Source: Anas platyrhynchos (Eukaryota; Chordata; Aves; Anseriformes; Anatidae). From it: a stretch of DNA of 64,000 bases. Shown here in pieces: positions 31,239 to 42,466 of this stretch (position 1 is its first letter; every line of letters starts with the position of its first letter). The stretch spans positions 5,890,001 through 5,954,000 of the forward strand of contig NC_092605.1 of assembly GCF_047663525.1 (NCBI RefSeq), given 5' to 3'. Under the pieces are notes generated by a model. It saw only the letters and a list, made by a program, of their open reading frames with translations, did no database searches and had not been told where the DNA came from. Position numbers and translations under genes: made by a program.

Positions 31239-34200
31239 TTACTTTTTCATTTGGCAGAGGGAGAGAACAGTGCCACTTGAAAATACCCAGAAGGCAGGGT
31301 ACAGTGCCTCAGTAAACTGGGTTTTGAATTTATAAATCAAGTTAAGCTTCTCCCCAACAGCCAAGAAAATCACAAAGCCTCCCTCGCAGTGCAGCAGCAC
31401 GCCAATCTTGGTAGCCTTCACATTGGGTAAATTCTTTTCAACATCATTATGCCAGGCTGAAATTTTGGAATTAAACCACTCAATACACCAAGAACTGCTG
31501 TTCCTACCCAGGCGGCTGTCTGGCCCCTCCCGGTCCATGCTGCCATAGCAGATGCCAATGGCACAGAAGTTTTTCTGCTGCAGTTCTACTTCCCAGTAGT
31601 GGATGCCTCTCTTGAAGCACTGGAACCCCAGCACTTGGGAACAATAGGTGAAACGCTGAGGGTGGTGGTTATAATTCAGGGGGGTGTCTGAGACAGACAT
31701 CTTGGTGTATCTCTCAGACAGATGCACTTTGTTATGAGCTGTGTTGAAATCCAGGGTGATGTTAGCAGCATCTGTAAAGACATGAATCAGTTGAAGGTAG
31801 TAAAGAGCAATGCAGTTTTATTTACACAGTCCTGTGTAGGCAACACATGTTCCTACACATCTTTATCTCCCTGCTCGGCTCTCCTCCGCAGTGTAGGCAG
31901 TTCCTGGGGCTGCAGTAACAGCTGCTGGGTTCAACTGCAGCTCCATGTTGCAGAGCAGGAAAACAGGGAGGGACAGGTTTCCTTCCTTCCTTCCTGCATT
32001 CCCACAAATTTCTCTAGCCACCCAAATGTATACTGGCAGCACAGAGAGATTACTGATCTGGCAGTGAAAGAGCCTACGTTTCATTTCAACGAAAAATCAA
32101 GTGGGTTTCATTGCATTTCTAGGTTCCCCTAACGCAGTCATTTGGGGGGGGAAACCCAAGTCATTACTAAGAAAACTTCAATTACACTGTGGCAAATACA
32201 TGAATACAGAATATTAATTTTTACTCATCTGGCAAAATAACCACTGTTTAGTAAGGTAAACTTTCTTCCTCCTTATCCTCCAAAACTTTAACTTGTAACA
32301 ACTAGTTAATAACCCCCCAAAGGCAACCTAGCTAACTAAACACCCTCAAAAACTTTCAAATAACTACAAAGGTCACATAACACCAGTGCAATAAGCACAG
32401 AAAGTTCATCTTTACATAGTGTAATGTTGATATCTTACACTGCAAAAGCTCCTCTCTGTCTTTCTGAAGAAAGCTGCTAATAAGATCTTTTGTATTAGCC
32501 GCAGTTGCAGCTTTTGATGCTCCTGCAGTTGTTGCTGCTGTGCTTGGTGCTCCCATGTTTGGTGCTCCTGTATTGACAAAAGAAAAGAGAGTTTGGCCAC
32601 TTGGGAAGAAACCTTGCATGCTTAACACAGACTTAGGCTGGAGTGGATCTTGAGTTATCTGGTCTAGCTTCCTTGCTGCCAAGTAAGACTAACTTCAATA
32701 TTAGCTCAGGTTGCACCCTGTCTTGTAAAGTTTTCAAAATCCCATTGCCACCAGGCAACTTCTTTCAGTACTTGATAGCTCTCACAGTGACCAGGAAGAG
32801 CCTCCTTAGAGGCAGCAGCTGAACTTTTGCCTAATACACCAATCCCGGTGATCGTCTACTTGGCATTTTAAGAGTAGTCAATGAAAACTAGAATAAGTAT
32901 CCTCAAGTCTGAACTTACCAAATGAAATGGAAAACTTTTTGTCCGCTGGAAAAAAAAAAAATAATTATCTGTTAGTTGTCTTCACGCTAACTGTAATATT
33001 CTTGTCATGGCTCTTCTGAAGCCACAGCAGTAGATAAAGCTGACAGTCTAGCATGCTGAAGCCACACAGAAATACACACATACTGGAATGCTGCACGTGA
33101 AGCACAACCTACTATTTGCCTCCTATTTCTTAGGGTCATAAGTCTGGAAGGAGCTTAATTTCTACCTTTGGATACAACATGTGAGAGGAAGTGGTAATCA
33201 CCCTATTCCCATGAGACACGTAGGCTGCTTCTTTTTTAGAACAGAATTGTTAGTGCAGCACCAGGAGCTGCTCGTCCACTGTGTAAAGTGATCCACAGCA
33301 AACCCCTCTGAGCGCTCTCCACACAGGACTCATGAACAGAAAGGACTGTATGTCAGGAGCTCAGTGGAAGTGACAGAATTAGTTTCTTAACACTTAGATC
33401 AAGTTGAAAAAGAGAACATGGAAGATCTTCCAAAGAGGCCAGAATGCCACATGAATACCAGCAAATGGATAAAACAGCACTGAAAGACCTGAGCATACCC
33501 TGCCACAAAGACTGTCTCCATCAGCCTTAGACTTTAAGCAAGATGTTTAAGTAAGGCCACTGTTAATCACCACTTACGGTTATCTGCCTCCTCCTGCAAA
33601 GGTTCTTGAACCTGGGAAGGTTTTTTCTCTTTGTTTGGACGCTCTTGTGAAGGGAGAAAAAAAAAAAAAAAAAGAACATGAATAGCTAATAAGCAGGATT
33701 CATTACATACAAATCCATCAAAAAAGCATAGACATTTTGCACAAGTGAAAAGTAAATATTCCGTTGCATTGCAAGGCAGAAAGGCAGTGAAGTACTGCAA
33801 GAACCAGAGGGTAGGGAAGCTCTCCTTTGCTTTACAGCCTGCACTGACAACACCACAAGCACACATGCACGCTGAGGCTAATGCACCATTGTATCCATGC
33901 AGTTTGCTTCTTTACAGCTCACACAACATCCATCGCTAAATAGCATAAAACATCCTCCCCTTCCCACACAAAAGTGCTCATTACAGATCATTGCTGCATC
34001 CCCACTAGAGTGAGCAGCTCTTGGGTACTGCTTGAGCTCTTTATTTAATGGCAAAACCTTAGGAGAGGATGATGTTCCTTAGTACTTACGTGGTCCAACC
34101 GGCTTTCTCCCAGGAACAGGTCTATTTAGTGCAGCTGCTTGAGGGGGCTTAGCTTTCCTAGCTGTTTGTTTCTCTGCAATATCAATATTTTACATTATGG

Positions 34201-37200
34201 TTTGTATTGCCAAGGACAATTATGCATGAAAAAGGACATTTTTTCAATCATATTTTTCAGGCATGTAATTAGAATTTATGCGATTAGAACTTAAGTGATA
34301 CTTGGCAAAGTCAGAACTACATGGAAGTTACCCAAGCCCCAGTCCAGAAGATACTTTTGCTTAACCCCGTAAGTAGAGCTTCATTCTACAACATTTATAC
34401 AATTAGTGCCTTTACAATTGGGTAGTTCAATCACTCCAGGGTGTTTTATGTCTCCCCCTCAAATCCACATATCCTGAATATCCTGATATCCACATATCAT
34501 ACATGTATATAATGAAATGTAACAAGGGCAAGCGTAGAGTCTTGCATCTGGCCAAGAACAACTCCAGATACCAGTATAAGTCGGGGACTGACCTGTTGGA
34601 GACCAGCGTAGGGGAAAGGGACCTGGGGTTCCTGGTAAACAGCCGGATGACCATAAGCCAGCACTGTGCCCTTGTGGCCAAGAAGGCCAATAGCATCCTG
34701 GGGTGTATTAGAAGTGGCGTGGTTAGTAGGTCAAGAGAAGTTCTCCTCCCCCTCTACTCTGCCCTGGTGAGACCACGTCTGGAATATTGTGTCCAGTTCT
34801 GGGCCCCTCAGTTCAAGGACAGGGAATTGCTTGAGAGAGTCCAGCACAGAGCCACAACGATGATTAAGGGAGTGAAGCATCTCCTTACGAGGAAAGGCTG
34901 AGGGAGCCAGGTCTCTTTAGCTTGGAGGAGACTGAGGGGTGACTTATTAATGTTTATAAATATGTAAAGGGTTAGTGTGAGGAGGACAGAGACAGGGTCT
35001 TCTGAGTGATATCTAATGATAGGACAAGGGGTGCAAGCTGAAACATGGGTGGTTCTGCTTAAATATGAGAAGAAACTTTTTTACAGTGAGAGTGACAGAA
35101 CACTGGAACAGGCTGCCCAGGGGGGTTGTGGAGTCTCCTTCTCTGGAGACATTCAAAACCTGCCTGGACACATTCCTGCATGACCTGATCTAGATGTGCC
35201 TGCTTTGGAAGGGGGATTGGACTAGATGATCTTTCAAGGTCCCTTCCAATCCATAACATTGTGTGATTCTGTGACTGTGTCCAACCCTGCTGCATAATAA
35301 AAATGTAAATTACTCTAAGGAATAAAGGCCAAGTTGTGCCAGAGGGGCTTAGTGTCCCAGTGATCTATACTTGGGTAAGTAATGAGTAAAGAAACACTAG
35401 CACATTTTGTTCTCCTATACTTTAGAGCAGACTGTATGTTTTTGTTTGGAAATGCAGGACCACAGAAGTTGGAAGACAGTTCATATTAACCAGCTCTATT
35501 TGCTGCACTAGTTGTGGTTGTGTTTTTTTTTTTTTTAAATGATATTTCAATTGCAGTGAGAATATCCCTCACTTGAGCTCAAAGGCATAAAGGATCAAAT
35601 CATAAAATGCCAGTTCTCTAAGTGATACAATACCTTCTGTTTTTTTCTCCTTAGGCTGACTCACTGTAAGCTTGACCATTTCTTTAAGGTTAATGGCAGA
35701 CTGATAAGCAGTATGTATCAAGTTTTGGTCCATTTCAATTACAGGCACAAAAACCTCTTTTGTTGATGCTCGTTGCAGTGCTGCTGCTCTCTGAAATGAG
35801 AAATGGAACATCTCATGCAGACCACCTTCTGTGGCAGATGTAGACAAATACAACCAAGTTACTTTAAATGGAGTAGGTTTTGTGCATTCAGCTCAAATGC
35901 GAACAAGCAAAGGTGACAGTCAGACATGAGCCACGGCAAACTTTCAACAACAACTCAGCAAACCATAAGCAGTAATTTCTAACTGATACCTGAAGCAATG
36001 AGAAAGATCTACTAGACTTCATTGCAGTATGGAGATGTAACACATCCCTCACAGAGATGGGTTCTGTCATTCAGTGACCTTTCTGCTTGTGGCAGTAGTA
36101 GTAGGCAAGCTGGTGAGGGAGGGGGCTGCAATTTACTGGACAGAAGTTTGTTCCAGTGCTCTTTCACTGTTATCTGAGTGCTTATCAGTACACCTTTTTA
36201 CAGAAGGTTCTTGCACATGATTGGATTGTCATTTGAATAAAGTGGCTGGAGAGCAGGACTGCCACAGCAGTTTTTTTTTGATTCTGCATTCTAGAAACTT
36301 GAAGAATTAGATTTGCATCTAGAGGACTTATTACCTTTAAAAACAGAACGTCATCATGTTCTGTCAGTGCCATCTCAATCTGGTCTCTGAGAGATTGAAT
36401 TTCATTCTTCTTACTTCCCAGAACAGTATAAATGTAATCAAACTTAGTGCAAACTCTTTTTTCTTCTTCCATGATTACTTTAAAGATCTGGTTTTCTTTT
36501 TCTTCAATCAAAGCTTTAATTTCCAAGAACTCGTTTCTCATCAAATCTCGCTTTCTGGCAGCTGTCTCCTGAAGCAAACAAGGACAGATAGACACTGGTT
36601 TCAAAAGAACAGTTTGTGGAAGAAGTGCAGCTGCTATTACAAAAACAAACAAACAAACAAAACAAAACAAACAAACAAAAAACAACGAAGAAAAAAAAAA
36701 CAAAAATGAAAGTCTTTGAGGAACATCTAAACTAATTACTTGAAATTAGAAATATAAAAGCTATGCATTCCTATTTTGTTTGGAAAGAAAAATCATTTAC
36801 TCCCAAGAAATCAAGACAGTTCTTAGCCTCTGTTCTGGGAGGCTGCTGGGCAGAGGCCAGGCCAGCCGTGCCATCTAGTGGTTAGAAGAAGTGGAACTGT
36901 ATCAGGCCTTCGCCAGCTTTGACACCACACACCCACTTGTACGGCTGGAGTTGTTCCTGTGTCAGCGATGTGCTTTGTGGCATCTTCAGTTAATACAGAG
37001 TTATTCCCCATCCTCCAAGAGGTGTTCTGGAGGAGCACAGAAGAGCTACTCTGGCAGTTTTGCAGTTTCTTGGTCCCCACCACACAGTCCAGAAAGGACG
37101 GTACAGGTGAGATGTACCTGATCCAGCAGCCAACACATGACAACCCCAATTGTTCGGTATGAGTAAGGACAGGCTGTGTTAAATTATGGGAAAGAGCCAT

Positions 37201-39124
37201 TCCACATTTCAGCAAGGGGGCAGCTATTACTGCCCACTCGTGCTTCAGCTTAGGCTACACAGCTGCATTCTTTCAGGTGCACAGGAACGGATGGGTTTGA
37301 GCCCAGTTACCGCTCGGGTACATCAGCACATGCAAGAATAAAGCCCTTGAAAGGTGGCTGCATTTGGTCCCATCTGCCATGGAGCTGCCTGGCTCTGCCA
37401 AAACATCTCTTTTTTGTTCCTTCCCAATAAGATCTTCTCCTGGCAATACAATCTCGATACTACAGCTGTTGTCACAAGAGTACGAGCATCAACAATGCTC
37501 AGCAGCCAGCATACACCAAGCGACTGGACAGTGTTTAGAACAGGAAGTTTCCCACTTACAGCAGTTTGGGTTTGGCTTGTTTTCACAGAGTTCATCGCTC
37601 GAGTGGCTTTTTCACTGTGATTATGCAGCTCTGTCAGTTTCTTCTTCAGTGCTGACTGTAGTAGAGGAGATCAGATAAGATTTTAGAAAAAGAAGTTACT
37701 GTATTTATAGAAACTTCTGCATAACCACTGTAAGCATTTAGTACTACTGATTTAAAACTCACTGCTCCTTAAACCTTATGGAATGTAAAAATGCTCTCCT
37801 GCACACGCCTGGTGTGTGAAGCCAGAACCCTCCCTGCGGCTCCGCCTTTCCCAGCAGCAGGATGGACATTGTTGAGTCACTCTCTTGATAAGGGCTGTTC
37901 ATCAGCAAAGCTGTTCCCTGTGCTTAAAATAAACTTTACTTCATCTCTTAGGCTGGACTTTGAGCATTAGTTAAAACTAGGTTTACTAGGTAAACACTGC
38001 TCTTCACCTCTCACTCCAATAATTTTATTGGTCAGTTATTCTTTTAGTTTAAAATGCTGCTAAGCAAAGTCAGGGAAGCTGTCTTCAGTTATACAATACG
38101 AAGCCAGGTTTCCTTCCGTGCTGCTCCCTGGAGAACCTGCTCCTGGCTCTTCCTTAGCACGTCTCTTCCTTAGCACATGCTCGAGATCGCTCTAGGGTAC
38201 TTCTATAGCTCTTTGCTTTCTAAGAACATAGCAGCAGTGAGCGGTGCCTACAGGCTCTCAGTAAGCCAGCGGCTCCCTGCCAAGCCTCACCAGGAGCCTC
38301 ACCAGCCAGCACGGCTCAAGGCTGGGCCACCCATCACCCCGACGCCAGCCTGGAGACCCCTCTCCTCGCCTCAGGCGAGGTGTGTAGAGCCTCCGAAGAG
38401 CTCGGGCTCACACAGGAGGACAGACATCAGAAGGACAGACAGGCAGGAGGCTTGCAGCCTGGACCGAGCCAAGCCACCCTGCCCCTGCCCCTGCCCCGCT
38501 CACCTCAGCTTCAGCCTTGGCCTGCTGCAGGGGGCTGGCGTTACACAGCTTGTGGCTGAGGAGGCAGAGGGAGCAGATGCAGGTGCCGTGCTGCTTGCAG
38601 AAGAACTCGAAGACCTTGTTGTGCTGCGAGCACTTGCGCTGCTGCAGGTCACGCACGGGTGGGCAGAGCTGGTGGTCGCGGAAGGCCGGGCTGTCGTGGT
38701 GCGGCTGCAGGTGCTCGGCGCAGAAGGAGGCCATGCAGGTCAGGCACGTCTGTGCTGCATGAGCCTGCAGGCAGCTGTCGCAGTACACGGGGGACGCTGC
38801 TTCCTCCGCCACCGCCTCATCTTCCTCATCCTCCTGCTTCTGCTGCTCCTCGGCCGCGGTGCAGCCCTGCAGCTGCTCCACCACCCGGCACAGCACCGTG
38901 TTCTTGCGGAGCTGAGGCCGGCCCGGGAAGGTGGTCCGGCACTGAGGGCAGCTGAAGCCGGCATCCAGCTCGGCCCAGGTGAGGTCCAGGCAGGAGGCGC
39001 AGAAGTTGTGGCCGCACGGCACCGTCACGGGGGTGTCGAAGAGGGAGAGGCAGATGGAGCAGGTCAGATCCTCCTCCAGCCCCGCCAGGTTCGGCTCGGA
39101 CACGGCTCGGGTCAGCGCCGCCAT
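31239..39124 (-). CDS. TRIM25: E3 ubiquitin/ISG15 ligase TRIM25, complete
   Basis: TRIM25 is a cytoplasmic RING E3 ligase. In mammals and duck it is known to promote RIG-I antiviral signalling by K63-linked ubiquitin, and it also conjugates ISG15. Nine phase-consistent exons, 39124-38504, 37655-37560, 36568-36335, 35790-35634, 34173-34090, 33643-33578, 32945-32919, 32567-32439 and 31771-31239 (stop TAA), give 648 residues (human 630). The RING runs about 22-62 (CSIC, CGHNFC-SC, CPQC), the B-boxes about 115-191 ([22 protein letters not shown]), the coiled coil follows in exons 2-3 ([14 protein letters not shown]), and the PRY-SPRY domain is about 472-648 ([37 protein letters not shown]). The ATG at 39122-39124 is chosen; the frame stays open upstream only to a GTG. 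The linker between coiled coil and SPRY is spread over small exons and has only short lysine clusters. The exon 3 of 234 nt is typical of TRIM genes. Confidence 0.97.
34505..35275 (+). mobile_element. CR1 LINE, 5'-truncated, in TRIM25 intron 4
   Basis: Carries an open stretch of about 130 codons (to 34901) with the end of the CR1 reverse transcriptase: [40 protein letters not shown] and [20 protein letters not shown]. This is followed by the CR1 3' UTR (CTGGAACAGGCTGCCCAGGG, GGAGACATTCAAAACCTGCC) and the terminal GTGTGATTCTGTGA. It is antisense to TRIM25, truncated and not autonomous. The 5' limit is approximate. Confidence 0.93.
36638..36708. repeat. AAAC/AAACA microsatellite in TRIM25 intron 2
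   Basis: Repeated AAAC and AAAAC units followed by an A-rich stretch, about 70 bp upstream of TRIM25 exon 3 (acceptor at 36569). On the transcribed strand this is a T/G-rich tract before the acceptor. Confidence 0.9.
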
Positions 39125-39400
39125 CGTCCCGACCGTGCCACCCGCAGCCACCGCCGCCGCTCCTCAGCTGCCCAGAAACGAAACTTGGGGCCGAGCTTTT
39201 CCGGCAAACGACGTGGCCGGGCCCCGCCTCGCTGGGAGGTGCGGCGGCTCCGGGACCGGCCCCCGGCCGCAGCGAGCGGGGGCAGCGGCTCCGGGACCCC
39301 CCCGGTACGGGGCGGGCACACAGCGGGGGGCTCCCAGCAGGGCCCCGTCTGGTTTTACACACCGAGCACGGCCGAAGCAGCTCCCGTTAATGCACCCAAC
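38250..39400 (-). promoter_or_regulatory. TRIM25: CpG island and promoter of TRIM25
   Basis: GC-rich block with many CG dinucleotides covering exon 1, the 5' UTR and upstream sequence to about 39400, where it gives way to a CT-then-T homopolymer. An IRF/ISRE-like motif lies inside it at 39174-39185. Confidence 0.75.
39174..39185 (+). promoter_or_regulatory. ISRE/IRF-like motif upstream of TRIM25
   Basis: AGAAACGAAACT contains the IRF core AANNGAAA and the GAAACT half of an interferon-stimulated response element. It lies 50 bp upstream of the TRIM25 start codon. The first half departs from the full GAAANNGAAA form by one base. TRIM25 is interferon-inducible in other vertebrates, which makes the site plausible; binding is inferred. 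Confidence 0.5.
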
Positions 39401-42400
39401 TTAGGGCTGTGTGCACGCAGAAACCACCTCAATGCATTTCCTCTCTCTCTCTTTTTTTTTTTTTTTTTTTTTCCTCCACGCTTTGCTTCTTCCTCAAACT
39501 AACAGAGGGAAGTTAGGCAGGAGATACAGTATGGAAATTTGATTGACTGCTCTGTAATAACAGCATAACCTGGCTGTGACAGAGGAGCTCAGGGACCAGG
39601 TATGTAATTTGCTTGAGGGTGGATGAGTTCGTAGGAAATGCGGCGCGGCTCCACCGTTACCTCCAGCTCCGCAGGGATTTGCAGCTCAGGATTTTGTGAT
39701 GAGCCTGAGGGGACACAAACGCCTGGAGATATCTGAGAGCTGGTCACTGACAATGACTGCAAATGAACATTGTTATAGTGGTGCGTTGCGGTGCGCCTCA
39801 CCAAAAAGCACCTGTTGATATTTACATTTCTAATTTTTCATTAGGTGAAAAAAAGCACTTCTTCCTGGCCTCATTTGCATTAAGCCATCACCATCTTTCA
39901 AGGGCTCGGCACCCTCGCTGACTTCTGCAACACTCATCTGACATCTACTAATGCAAAGGTATGCAAATATAAAGGGTAACTAAATATATACTCTCTCAAT
40001 TGTAACTTTGCTTCTGGAGCAGAACACGGGATGTTTAGAGCTCAGATGAGCAATTTAAATTTCCCCATCATCAACCAGATCTTGATACTCTGTTGAGTGA
40101 ACCCAACCACTCCTGTTGACTAAAAACAAGTTTAAAGATAATTGAAGAACTTTACTATTTAAATAGCTATTGAAGCTGTTTGCCTCCTCATAATTACTCA
40201 AGGATTTCTTCACGTGGTTCTGATTTAAATCTAACCCTTGCCCCGATATTGTGTATTTAAAATGCCACTCAGGCTTGAAGCAGGAAGTTAGAAGAACAGC
40301 AGAAGAAATTATCAGTATACATGACTGAGCAAACATCAAGATAGGCACTCTGATACTTTGGGACTTCTTTGGATTTAATATTTGAACTGGCTTAGGTAGG
40401 TATAATTTCCCCATCAAAATTATAAGTATCTCCAAATTCCTGAAGAACTGACACGCTGTATTTTTGGCAGGTCTGTAGTCACAGCAGCAAACTTCTGGGT
40501 TTCTTAAAATCTGTTCAACACCTTCTGTTTGCCAGCTTCTCGCTGCAAAAGTTTATTATGTCTGTAGGCCTACAGCAGGTTGCACACTTGTGACTGTAGC
40601 CTGCTAGGTCAAACTTACACATTTTTAGTCATGAGGTTGGAGTTTATCAAAAAAAAAAAAAAACATATTTTTTCTTAACAAACCTATAATTCTAAGTTTC
40701 ATGAAGGAAGGTGGCAAGGAGCTGCTGTGTCTGATAGCCAGGGCTGCCTCAGCAATGGGGCTTGCAAAGTGACAGAAAGAAAGCAAAATAGTTTTTTTCA
40801 GAGTAGCGCCATCTCCCTCTATGGTTCACGTGCACATCTACCTTATTCTGCATTTCTTGCCCATTTAGTGACCCAGCCCTGCTCCAGCTTGCCTGGTATG
40901 AGGAAACTAGTGCCTAGTTCTGTCAAGAACAAATGCAGTGGTGTGGCAGGAAGGGCAGTAAGCCATCTCTATCAGATTGCATTTACTTGATTTAAATTGT
41001 GCACTGGAACAGGAGTTTTGTGCTAACTTGGTAACAGTGGTTAAATAAAACTCAAGATTTTATCTTCAAAACATCCTTTCTCTGGGGTATATTTGTTTTC
41101 AATTATGATCTGTTTCTCACAGGATGCTGTATCTTTACTTTATAGCCAAAATACACGGTAGGCAATGGAACAAGAGGCAAGTCCTGCTCTAACAGGCTGT
41201 GAAATACTTGCATGTAATATTTGCAGTTTTATAAGAATTCAAAATTAACAATTTCCTTAAAAAATAATCTTTCAATTAATCCTGTCTCCACGTGATTGCA
41301 CTAGTATCAGAAGTGTTCTCTTTGTCCAGTTTGCAAGTATATCCACATTTAGAATCAGATTTTTAACATAAAACAACAGCAACTAAAGAGAGCTACAACA
41401 CAAATTAATTTTACTGATAAAAGCATTTCTTCACAGCGGAGACATTTTAATAGGAATAACACAAAGGTGTGCAATATTTTAATGTAGTCATGCATTAGTC
41501 AGAATATATACTAGCTAAACCATGACATGCAGCTTTTCAGGTGTTTGTTGTACCCAGGTCTGTCTTTTCTAAATGTCTTCTGCTTAAGAGTCAACTATCT
41601 GAGTTGGAGAGTCTTAAATTTTAAGATTTGCCAAGATGCAAGTACAACACCTTAGGGGCACAAGGTTCTAACACTGGTATTTAGCAGAGATGTCAGTAAG
41701 TGCACCACTACCATATGATGACCCGTTCTATGATTAGAAAGGAAACAAAAAAAGTCAGTACAGACACTTCAGCACTGAAACGGCAAAAGGGTTTGCTGAA
41801 AAAGGTTTTCAGAGTGTACACAGATTAACACACAGGGACACATTTTTGTCTAGGATTTCTGAAATACTCCACTGGTTCCAGACAAAATTCTCAGTTACAA
41901 ATAGTATTTATCTGCCTTTCAAAATTACAGAAGCTTGAAGTCTGTACATTTTTCTTGACACATTCAAGTGAACCCTGTACACAACTGCAAAGCCATGGCA
42001 TTTGTATCGTGCTCTGCAGCCGTACAGGAAGAGTCATGTGTATCAATACTATTTGACTTTTAAATGCTGGTCTTTAATTATCCTTACAGCAAGCTGCCAT
42101 TGTATGGCAGTTATACTGCTCTAGACAAAACAAGACATTTAAATGGAGCTACTGACAGTACAAGGTCATATTTTATATTTTTGATCAAACTGTTCCAGTT
42201 TTACAGCTCACACTGGTGAGATATGAAAAGCGTGGCTAAGATTCTATTTAAAAAAAATCAAATCTATATTAAAGATTTCCTATAATAAACAAAGCATTCT
42301 TGTATTACATAAAAAACATATCCTAAGAAAAAGTGTTTTCTTTTGGTATCAATTTCATTTCAAAACCATTTATTAAAAATATTCACCAGTGCATCTGCTG

Positions 42401-42466
42401 CCCTCAGAATTCGAAGGCAGTATTTCACAAAACAAGTCCATACGATTATTTACATGTATTCACATC
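39401..42466. other. TRIM25-COIL intergenic region and COIL 3' UTR
   Basis: A poly-T run of about 21 follows CT repeats at 39440-39472. An exon-like orphan segment sits at 39661-39756 on the minus strand. The rest is AT-rich with no recognised gene. AATAAA on the COIL strand at 42369-42374 (plus-strand TTTATT) would give a very short COIL 3' UTR of about 100 nt; ATTAAA candidates lie near 42073 and 41440, so the COIL 3' end is unresolved. Confidence 0.5.
42369..42374 (-). terminator. COIL: Candidate COIL poly(A) signal
   Basis: TTTATT on the plus strand reads AATAAA for COIL, 93 bp past the stop codon. It is the nearest canonical signal, but a longer 3' UTR is possible. Confidence 0.3.

Noticed and set aside
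39122-39151. Nine-residue N-terminal extension of TRIM25 starting at 39151
   Set aside because: The codon there is GTG; the ATG at 39122-39124 is the first proper start.
38177-39502. 441-codon plus-strand open frame
   Set aside because: Antisense shadow of TRIM25 exon 1 and its CpG island; composition-driven, no family match.
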